Made by a program: the position numbers and the translations under genes
In this document: in pieces, positions 32,658 to 38,972 of the stretch
How the letters are laid out: each line of letters begins with the position of its first letter
How positions within the stretch are numbered: the stretch's first letter is position 1
The notes under the pieces: generated by a model
Told to the model about the DNA's origin: nothing
Databases searched by the model: none
The model's input: only the letters and a program-made list of their open reading frames with translations
NCBI GenBank assembly: GCA_021819825.1
Contig: JAKAEZ010000021.1
Location: 1 to 38,972 of the forward strand
Reading direction: 5' to 3'
DNA length: 38,972 bases
Source: Planctomycetota bacterium
GTDB taxonomy: Bacteria > Planctomycetota > Phycisphaerae > WQYP01

Positions 32658-33698
32658 ATGAACATAACACATGAAATATTCGGCCATACCAAAGAAGCGC
32701 AACCGGTGGATATTTTTACCCTGACCAGCCCCGCCGGGTTGACGCTTAAGATTTGCTCGTACGGGGCGACGATCACCGAATTGCACACGCCGGACCGCAA
32801 GGGTGATTCGGCGGATATTACACTGGGGTTTGATAAGCTGGGGCCTTATCTTGGTGAGCACCCGTCGCTGGGTTGCGTGGTGGGCCGCGTGGCCAATCGC
32901 ATTGCCAATGCCCGCTTCCGGTTGAATAAAAAAGATTATGTATTGTATGCCAATAACGGCACCCACAGCCTGCATGGCGGGAAAGTCGGCTTGGCCCGCA
33001 GGGTATGGAAATCGCAGCAGACCAAATTGAATGGCGTGCCGGCTGTGGAATTTTCCTATCATAGTCCGGATATGGAAGAGGGTTACCCCGGAACGGTGGA
33101 TTTCAAAGCCATCTATCTGATGCCTGATAATCACTGCATTCGCCTGATCATGGAAGCCCGGACAGATTACCCCACACCGGTAAATCTCACGAATCACGCC
33201 TATTTTAATTTTCACGGCGCTGGTAATGGCAATATTCTGGACCATGAACTGACTATTCATGCGGATCATTACACGCCGGTGGATGCCTCCTTAATTCCCA
33301 CCGGCGAAATTTATTCGGTCCACGGCACACCGCTGGACTTTACCCACCCCACCACAATTGGTTCCCGCATTGCCCAGGTTCCTGGCGGTTATGACCATAA
33401 CTTTGTCCTGCGAACCGGGGATGACGCCTTGCATCCCGCGGCGCGGCTGACGGAAGCAACCACGGGCCGAGCCATGGAAGTTTGGACAACGCAACCGGGC
33501 GTGCAGCTTTATACCGGCAATTTTCTTGATGGTCGCGTCAGCGGAATCGGTGGGCCGTATCAGAAGCACGGCGGTTTGTGCTTGGAAACACAGCATTTTC
33601 CAAATGCCGTACATCATGGCCATTTTCCTTCGATTATTCTGCACCCGGGCCAGCACTATCACCATATTGCGGAGTATCGGTTTCCAAAACCGGTGTGA
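32658..33698 (+). CDS. galM: Aldose 1-epimerase
   Basis: Mutarotase interconverts the alpha and beta anomers of galactose, glucose and related sugars. The 346-aa protein has the expected catalytic residues: His106 in NNGTHSLHGG, His180 in NLTNHAYFNFHG, and the general-base glutamate in GGLCLETQHFPNA. The substrate-site motif LGCVVGRVANRIANARF is also present. Its length is typical. No signal peptide is visible, so it acts in the cytoplasm. A TAGAAT box (32645-32650) ends seven bases before the ATG, the geometry of a leaderless transcript, and there is no ribosome-binding site. No sugar-catabolism genes accompany it. Confidence 0.93.
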   Translation: MNITHEIFGHTKEAQPVDIFTLTSPAGLTLKICSYGATITELHTPDRKGDSADITLGFDKLGPYLGEHPSLGCVVGRVANRIANARFRLNKKDYVLYANNGTHSLHGGKVGLARRVWKSQQTKLNGVPAVEFSYHSPDMEEGYPGTVDFKAIYLMPDNHCIRLIMEARTDYPTPVNLTNHAYFNFHGAGNGNILDHELTIHADHYTPVDASLIPTGEIYSVHGTPLDFTHPTTIGSRIAQVPGGYDHNFVLRTGDDALHPAARLTEATTGRAMEVWTTQPGVQLYTGNFLDGRVSGIGGPYQKHGGLCLETQHFPNAVHHGHFPSIILHPGQHYHHIAEYRFPKPV

Positions 33699-33761
33699 CA
33701 GATGCAACAAGCCAAGTCGATTGGCACGTGGAATATTGGGCAATGTGATTGGAGAAATAAG

Positions 33762-34367
33762 ATGAAGACCTTGGCCGTGAAACAAATGGCGACCGCAATC
33801 ACGGTGGCTATTTTAGTGATAGCGGGCATAGCAGGAATTCAGGCACGATTGCAGGCGGCAGCGGTGAATTCCACGGTATGTCCGGTGCTTTCGTTTACCA
33901 TGGCGTCGCTGGCGGGAAGAAAAGTTCATTTAGGGCGGTACCAAGGCAAAGTGATTCTAATGGTGAACACCGCCAGCAAGTGCGGTTTTACACCGCAATA
34001 CGCCGGGCTTGAAGCACTTTATAAGCGGTTTAAATCCAGGGGGTTTGTCATTCTGGGCTTTCCATCCAATGATTTCGGCCATCAGGAACCGGGAACCGAT
34101 AAACAAATCAGCACCTTTTGCACCGAGCACTACGGCGTGACATTTCCCATGTTTTCCAAGATTGATGTGAAAGGCCCGCACCAGTGCCCGCTGTATCATT
34201 ACCTCACAGGCCGCAAGACCGACCCGCGGTTTGCCGGGGTGGTGAAATGGAATTTTGAGAAATTCCTGATTTCCCGCAGTGGCAAAATCGTGGCAAGATT
34301 TCGCTCGCCCATTACGCCGGAATCAGCCATACTTGTGAATGCCGTGAAGACACAATTAGCACAATAA
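33762..34367 (+). CDS. Exported glutathione peroxidase family protein
   Basis: The 201-aa protein is a thiol peroxidase of the glutathione peroxidase family, with a cysteine in place of selenocysteine: Cys74 in NTASKCGFTPQY. The family's glutamine (FPSNDFGHQEPG) and tryptophan/asparagine (KWNFEKFLISRSG) complete the catalytic set. Bacterial members usually reduce peroxides with thioredoxin. An N-terminal hydrophobic segment (TAITVAILVIAGIAGIQARL, then AAA) is a signal peptide or anchor, so the enzyme acts outside the cytoplasm. I start at 33762 because of GGAGAAATAAG; the longer frame overlaps nothing but lacks a site. It precedes the glycosyltransferase by 20 bp. Confidence 0.9.
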   Translation: MKTLAVKQMATAITVAILVIAGIAGIQARLQAAAVNSTVCPVLSFTMASLAGRKVHLGRYQGKVILMVNTASKCGFTPQYAGLEALYKRFKSRGFVILGFPSNDFGHQEPGTDKQISTFCTEHYGVTFPMFSKIDVKGPHQCPLYHYLTGRKTDPRFAGVVKWNFEKFLISRSGKIVARFRSPITPESAILVNAVKTQLAQ

Positions 34368-34387
34368 TCGGGTATGATGCCCCCGCG

Positions 34388-35641
34388 ATGATCCAACTGC
34401 TTTTTGCACACTGGTATATATCTTTCCTGCTGCTGCTTTGGGGCGCGGCTTTGCTGATTGCCGGATGGGCGGCGCGGGTGGCCCAGTTCTTCAACCTGCG
34501 CATGCCGCGCGTGGTTGAACAGCCGCTGGCCAACAAGTTTCCCATGGTCGCGGTCATAGCACCCATAAAATCGGTGGACGCCAATACCCGTGAAAACATT
34601 GCCGCGCTGTTAAATCAGGACTATCCCAACTATCGCGTTATTTTTGCGGTGCAATCCGCGGATGATCCGGTATGCGATCTGATTCGCGCGGCCCGGGAAG
34701 AACATGGACTGAAAAAACGCATTGACCTTGTGGTAGCCGGGCCGGCCGCTTCACGCGGGCAGAAGGTTCATAACCAGCTCGCGGCGGTGGAGATCACGAC
34801 CGATCAGGACATTTTTCTGGCGTTCATGGATGCTGACGCGCATCCCGCCGCCAACTGGCTTCACGCTCTGGTTTCCATGCTCAATTCACATCATATCGGT
34901 GCGACAACCGGATACCGGTTTTATGTGCCCAGTACCGGCCATGCCGCCAATGCGGTTATCTGTGTGCTCAATGCCATGGTGGGAACCTTATTAGGCCCCT
35001 ACCGGCGCACGGTGGCATGGGGCGGTTCGATGGCCATTCGACGCAGGGATTTCTTCGCATTTGGCGTCCATGACGCATGGCAAGGCGCGTTAAGCGATGA
35101 TTACGTGTTGACCCGATGCGTAAAGAAAAATGCGCGTACAAAGATCCATTTTGTGCCGCAGTGCATCGTGGCGTCCCAGGCGGCCTTTGATTGGCCTAAA
35201 GCATGGGAGTTTGCGGTGCGGCAATATCGAATTACGCGCGTATGCGCGTGGCGATTCTGGTTCACGGGCCTGGCGGGCGCGGGGCTGTATATTTCCGCGC
35301 TGGTAACAGCCCCGATAGCGGCCATTATTCTGGCGGCGGAAGGATCCAACTGGTGGATCATTCCGACGATGGCGGCTGGGGGTTTGTACGGACTGTCAAT
35401 ATATCGTGGGTGGATGGTGCTTAAAGCGGCGAGACGGTTATTGCCGGGGCATACACCAGCGATTAATCAAGCGCAGTTCTGGTTCACGTGGGGCATGCCC
35501 GCTGTGCATTGCATCAATGCGCTATTTCTGCTGGCAGCGGCGTTCGGCAGGGATATCACCTGGCGCGGCATACGCTATAAAATGAAATCCCGCACCCAGA
35601 CCATCGTGCTTTCACCCTCCAACAGCAACGAAGCCCCGTAG
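34388..35641 (+). CDS. Membrane family-2 glycosyltransferase (ceramide-glucosyltransferase-like)
   Basis: The 417-aa protein has an N-terminal membrane segment (residues 9-28), a GT2 domain (52-285) and about three more membrane segments at the C-terminus. The catalytic motifs are the DxD of FMDADAH (Asp148, Asp150), GGSMAIRR, SDDYVL (Asp237-Asp238) and RQYRITR (278-284), which replaces the usual QxxRW. This D-D-D-(R/Q)xxR layout is that of ceramide glucosyltransferase and the hopanoid enzyme HpnI. It probably transfers a sugar to a lipid at the inner membrane. The acceptor is unknown. The stop is directly followed by the CTCAATGC hairpin element. Confidence 0.85.
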   Translation: MIQLLFAHWYISFLLLLWGAALLIAGWAARVAQFFNLRMPRVVEQPLANKFPMVAVIAPIKSVDANTRENIAALLNQDYPNYRVIFAVQSADDPVCDLIRAAREEHGLKKRIDLVVAGPAASRGQKVHNQLAAVEITTDQDIFLAFMDADAHPAANWLHALVSMLNSHHIGATTGYRFYVPSTGHAANAVICVLNAMVGTLLGPYRRTVAWGGSMAIRRRDFFAFGVHDAWQGALSDDYVLTRCVKKNARTKIHFVPQCIVASQAAFDWPKAWEFAVRQYRITRVCAWRFWFTGLAGAGLYISALVTAPIAAIILAAEGSNWWIIPTMAAGGLYGLSIYRGWMVLKAARRLLPGHTPAINQAQFWFTWGMPAVHCINALFLLAAAFGRDITWRGIRYKMKSRTQTIVLSPSNSNEAP

Positions 35642-35919
35642 CTCAATGCGGCAGCGTTGAGTTGGCCGCGGAACAGGGTCTTAACAACACGACACCTGGC
35701 AATTCGCCAGGATGGGCCCGGCGCGTGCCAACTTGCGACGCAAATATTTTACATGGCACCAGCCCGCATCAAACCGTGACGCTGCCGCGTCAGGACGGGC
35801 TTTGCCTGGATCGGGAATTGTGCTTGCCGGGGTGGGCGTATGCGTATTCTTGGATATTATCGCGCATCAAACCGTGACGCTGCCGCGTCAGGCTACGGCG
35901 GTGGTCGAAGGATTGTGCA
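35642..35919. repeat. Noncoding repeat element with covarying hairpins and 30-bp direct repeats
   Basis: The hairpin CTCAATGC-GGCA-GCGTTGAG fills 35642-35661, directly after the glycosyltransferase stop. About 115 bp later comes TGACGC-TGCC-GCGTCA (35777-35792), and again at 35875-35890. The second type lies inside a 30-bp exact direct repeat (35765-35794 and 35863-35892). The same two hairpins, in the same order and nearly the same distance (119 bp), occur at 24257 and 24396 with compensatory changes in both stems. No gene is seen. Confidence 0.75.
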
Positions 35920-37632
35920 TCAATGTTTTGGCAGGGGCAAATTCAGTGATGAATTTACCTTTTCTGCGGCCATGGCACTGGCGGCGGCGGCTTTCAGCGC
36001 GGCGGCCCGAACGGATGGATTATTAGAAATACCCGCTACGGATAAATCCACATTATACATCATCGCCGGGACAATCCAGGGCAGCGGCGAAGCCTGAATC
36101 GGATAAGAAGATTGAGCTTGTTTAAGCGCTCCGGCGGCATGGACATTAAATTCCACCATCGCCTGCTTGCGGAAATTTTCCACCACACCGGCTGAAGGTT
36201 CTTGCAACGGTGACTTTTCACTTACCAGAGAAAAAATCTGTTTGCCGGCCTTAGCGGCCCCAGCCTGCAGTTGCGCCGCGTACATTCGCATGGCGGCAAT
36301 CTGTCCCGCTTTTAGGGCAGCGGCCGCACGGTATACTTCCAGCACGCACTCCGGAGCGCGGCTCTGATTGGCGACCACCAGTGGATCGGCCGGCTTAAAT
36401 CCCGCGGTGACCAGACTTTGGGCGTACGCGCTGGAGCGGCGCTGTTCATTCAGGGCGTTCATAAGATCACTTGAAGCCGCGGCCGTGTATTTCGCCGCGA
36501 CCGCCGCCTGTTTATTAATGGTTTTAATTAGCGCGTTAATGCCGGCAGCCCGTCCGGCGGCGGACGTTGGAGAACTGCCGTCGGCACCGTCAATGAGAAT
36601 GGTAACGCCCGCCTTAAGCGCGCTAATTTGGGCCGTATCGCTTTGAGCTAATTCCGCCGCAGACTTTTGCGCCTGCCGCAGGGCGGCAACCTGATCAGCC
36701 CAACGGATTTGTTGAAGTTTCGCCGAATGAAAAGCCAGCGTTGCAAGCTGATATTGAGCTTGCAGCACATTGGCCTTCTGATTGGCTGCCGCAGCCCGAT
36801 CCAGATATCCCGCTCCCCGCTTAAAATCCACCAGGGTAGCGGGTGTAACGGTCACTTCGCCCCTGGTCTGCAAGGCCATACCGCGAATATCCAAACGTTT
36901 GGCAATTCCCTGGTAGTGCGTTAAGACCCCGCGAATAGATTTTGCTTTCTTTTGAGCCGCAGCTACCGCAAGTTTCGCGGATTTTTCCATATGCCGGGCT
37001 TTGCGCAAGGCCTTATCATACAGGTGCAGATACAGATCATGCTGCTTTTTTAAAAATGCCATTTTCGCGGCGAAATGTCCTACCTCGGTTGCTCCGGAAT
37101 CCAGGGATAACACCTGATCCTGCAAGGCCATTAACGCTACGGATAATTGGTCCGCATGCACTTGCGCCGCGGCCAAGTTGACCAGCCCGCGTTGCATTTC
37201 AAGTAAACCCTTAACTTGGAAATTCAGATCAGAATTGCCCAGGGCGCTGGAAAGCGTAGCGTAGGCATGACGCAAATCACGGCTGACCGAGGGCGGTTCG
37301 AGATAAGCACCGGGATTACTTTTGGCAGCGTCCCGTGCGGAGACCAACTGGGCCGAGCTTAACGGCGCGCTGATTGATACCGGAAAATGCGCCTTGGCGT
37401 GATACCGGCCCGCCTCCGCTAACAGCGCGGACGCCTTGGCTGAGGCCGCCTGTGCCTGCACGTCAGCCTGATGAGATGGCGAAGCGCCGCAACCAGTTAA
37501 GGCGGAAGTTACCGCAAACGCGGCCGCTAAACCAATGGCCCGCACTACGCCGGTCCATCGCCCCGCACCGACAATATCAGTAGTACCTGCCTGAGAAATC
37601 ATAAGAACGGGCCGTTGTGTTGTAGAAATCAC
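35920..37632 (-). CDS. Alanine-rich coiled-coil lipoprotein
   Basis: The protein of about 570 aa has a lipoprotein signal (VVRAIGLAAAFAVTSALTGC, then GASPS). A long alanine-, lysine- and glutamine-rich body follows, with heptad-like helices across most of residues 50-480. No enzymatic motif is seen, so it is likely a periplasmic structural or spacer protein. I prefer a GTG start at 37632, because AGGAG stands five bases upstream; the ATG at 37647 (five codons earlier) has a weaker site. The gene is convergent with the glycosyltransferase, with the hairpin repeats between them. Confidence 0.72.
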   Translation of the reverse strand: MISTTQRPVLMISQAGTTDIVGAGRWTGVVRAIGLAAAFAVTSALTGCGASPSHQADVQAQAASAKASALLAEAGRYHAKAHFPVSISAPLSSAQLVSARDAAKSNPGAYLEPPSVSRDLRHAYATLSSALGNSDLNFQVKGLLEMQRGLVNLAAAQVHADQLSVALMALQDQVLSLDSGATEVGHFAAKMAFLKKQHDLYLHLYDKALRKARHMEKSAKLAVAAAQKKAKSIRGVLTHYQGIAKRLDIRGMALQTRGEVTVTPATLVDFKRGAGYLDRAAAANQKANVLQAQYQLATLAFHSAKLQQIRWADQVAALRQAQKSAAELAQSDTAQISALKAGVTILIDGADGSSPTSAAGRAAGINALIKTINKQAAVAAKYTAAASSDLMNALNEQRRSSAYAQSLVTAGFKPADPLVVANQSRAPECVLEVYRAAAALKAGQIAAMRMYAAQLQAGAAKAGKQIFSLVSEKSPLQEPSAGVVENFRKQAMVEFNVHAAGALKQAQSSYPIQASPLPWIVPAMMYNVDLSVAGISNNPSVRAAALKAAAASAMAAEKVNSSLNLPLPKH

Positions 37633-37647
37633 GTCAACTCCTGCCAT

Positions 37648-38099
37648 AGCTCAACCGCCACCCTGTCGAAAATCACACGTTTTTGTACCACCACTACGCC
37701 CCGCCGTCAACTGAAAACCGTAAAAATAATGGCACTGGACGCACGGGGATATCAGCTTAGATGCCCTGAGAGACTTAATAGGGGTTCGATGCGATCTTGA
37801 CAACAGGCCTATGCCGGCCACCGGAACGTGGCTGCCCCGAAGACCGATCCAGGAATGGCCACGCGCGTAAGCCATCCAATGATGGGGGCGTGTTGGAATG
37901 TCACGTCCTGGAAATCCCCTTACTTGCGGAGCACCTTCACAGGGACCATTTACCGCGGTTCAAGGCATCGTAAACAACGCTGCCCGCAGCGGCCCGTGGC
38001 GTTCGTGACATAAATCAGACGTAGCGCTTTTTTGATGGTGCTATTGTCGATAATGGTGGATGACAACAACGTGCGGTAACCCGTCTTGGCGAAGAGTGT
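37648..38099. other. Intergenic region
   Basis: I see no gene and no strong repeat between the coiled-coil lipoprotein start and the mazF stop. It should contain the lipoprotein's promoter on the minus strand. Short open frames here have no ribosome-binding site and no protein-like composition. Confidence 0.5.
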
Positions 38100-38492
38100 T
38101 CAACTGTCAAGCTCGGCGACAGGATCGTCGGAATCGATAATTGCCCTTACCTTGCCGAGGACCTCATCAAGAATCTCTTCGGTGGCTTTGGCGACAAATT
38201 CGCATTCGCGCTCTCGGAAATCAATACTTTTGACCTGATCAGTCAGGACGACGCCGTTAATATTTTTTCCCGCCTTTGCTGGAAGGATTCCCGCTGGAAC
38301 CGCAACGTCAAAGGGCCATGGTGCCGTGTTTGAGCTGACAGGACAAACCAGGGCGAAGTCTGTTTTTTTGGAAAAGGATGCCGTGGATAAGACCAGGGCG
38401 TAATGCCGATCCGCCAACTCTCGTCGAGCTGATGGAGAAAAGTTAAGATGTACAAAATCCCCGCGTTCAGGAAAATAGATGTGTCTGGCCAT
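38100..38492 (-). CDS. mazF: MazF-family endoribonuclease toxin
   Basis: The 130-aa toxin belongs to the MazF/PemK family, which cleaves mRNA at short sequences. The fold's first strands are YFPERGDFVHLNFSPSA and HYALVLSTASFSKKTDFALV. CPVSSNT matches the conserved CPxTS-type loop, and GVVLTDQVKSIDFRERECEF is the family's final motif. It starts 13 bp after the mazE stop, so both come from one transcript and the antitoxin is made first. No truncation is evident, so the toxin should be active. Confidence 0.9.
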   Translation of the reverse strand: MARHIYFPERGDFVHLNFSPSARRELADRHYALVLSTASFSKKTDFALVCPVSSNTAPWPFDVAVPAGILPAKAGKNINGVVLTDQVKSIDFRERECEFVAKATEEILDEVLGKVRAIIDSDDPVAELDS

Positions 38493-38505
38493 AGCGCATC
38501 GTCTC

Positions 38506-38754
38506 TTAGAGAATCTCTCGCCCGACGCTCCCGGTGATATGCTGGCGATGGGGATTAGCGGTGGTACAACGTCGGAGTAATGAGGAGAGTTTGTAAACCC
38601 GCCGGTGACGCTTTTTCTGAATGATCAACCCCTTGGGACCGGGCGTAAGCGTAACCCGAGAACCAAGCTCCAAGCCCATTTGATCGGCTACGGATTTTGG
38701 AATCCGCAGTGAACGGCTGTTTCCCCATTTTTTTATTGTCGCTGTGATCGCCAT
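38506..38754 (-). CDS. mazE: MazE-family antitoxin
   Basis: The 82-aa antitoxin has an AbrB/MazE-type DNA-binding N-terminus: ITATIKKWGNSRSLRIPKSV, then GLELGSRVTLTPGPKGLIIQ. The C-terminal toxin-binding tail is RVYKLSSLLRRCTTANPHRQ followed by ITGSVGREIL, which fits chpAI-like antitoxins. I start at 38754 because GGAGGATTACGT precedes that ATG; an open frame upstream to 38775 is less likely. It should neutralise MazF and repress the shared promoter. Confidence 0.9.
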   Translation of the reverse strand: MAITATIKKWGNSRSLRIPKSVADQMGLELGSRVTLTPGPKGLIIQKKRHRRVYKLSSLLRRCTTANPHRQHITGSVGREIL

Positions 38755-38801
38755 ACGTAATCCTCCGATAAGCAATTACCCATCGCAATGTCGATACATT
38801 G

Positions 38802-38830
38802 AGTATACCCTTGCCTGCCCGGTCCGGCAA
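38802..38830 (-). promoter_or_regulatory. mazEF promoter
   Basis: On the minus strand TTGCCG (38830-38825) and TATACT (38807-38802) are separated by exactly 17 bp. The start should lie near 38795, giving a leader of about 40 nt. AGGCAAGGG and related short repeats in the spacer could be MazE contacts. Confidence 0.65.
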
Positions 38831-38972
38831 CTGGGCGACGATCCACAGGAGCCGCTTGCGCTGTTAAGTTCATATTGAATTGAAGCATATAGGATTGAGT
38901 GCGGAAAACAGCGTTACCCCAGATTCTGCGGAGGGCACTGGCCTTGGCATTGCGGCAAGGCCCTTCGGAGAA

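Noticed and set aside
37740-37800. tRNA-like GGGGTTCGATGC sequence
   Set aside because: No matching acceptor stem or anticodon arm can be formed around it.

Overview
The window looks like a piece of a planctomycete chromosome, probably class Phycisphaerae. The cues are an orphan RHS-core tip, a DUF1570-type metallopeptidase-like protein, many secreted proteins of unknown function, a Gat amidotransferase operon, and intergenic regions full of small structured repeats. This placement is inference from gene content; there is no rRNA or tRNA gene to confirm it.

Region 1 (1-7.2 kb, minus strand) is accessory DNA. It holds two diverged copies of one cassette: an RHS remnant followed by a small membrane protein with a conserved C-terminal half. 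The copies share a 106-bp repeat carrying arrays of degenerate 7-bp units. Copy A (about 0.1-2.3 kb) keeps an RHS core with a cysteine-rich tip, a 168-aa unknown protein and a broken third gene. Copy B (about 5.5-7.0 kb) has lost the RHS core but keeps the third gene and a lipoprotein gene downstream. A membrane protein built from an internal duplication lies between them.

Region 2 (7.2-19.8 kb) is mostly housekeeping. A four-gene minus-strand operon encodes an inositol-monophosphatase-family enzyme, a short-chain dehydrogenase, a SixA-like histidine phosphatase and a Tim44/zinc-ribbon/TerB membrane protein. Then come a triple-GAF diguanylate cyclase, ilvD, a methyltransferase and a fused FAD/Fe-S oxidoreductase.

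Region 3 (19.8-26.5 kb) is again accessory. It has a secreted beta-propeller-like protein, an unknown 334-aa protein coupled to a 41-aa proline-rich small ORF, about 1.5 kb of gene-poor repeat DNA, a RelE-type toxin with an XRE antitoxin under a palindromic operator, and a DUF2442 protein with a leaderless-type promoter. The noncoding DNA carries several repeat families: 118-bp direct repeats, covarying hairpins that recur at 35.7 kb, two elements bounded by related perfect inverted repeats, and a 158-bp dispersed repeat.

Region 4 (26.5-37.7 kb) is a plus-strand block: rpmB, gatC, a lipoprotein gene, gatA, gatB, a DUF1570-like protein, galM, an exported glutathione peroxidase and a family-2 glycosyltransferase. 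A convergent coiled-coil lipoprotein gene follows. Region 5 (37.7-39.0 kb) is a mazEF module with a clear promoter.

The strongest candidates for undescribed biology are the RHS-remnant/membrane-protein cassette pair, the hairpin family with compensatory base changes, and the inverted-repeat elements.
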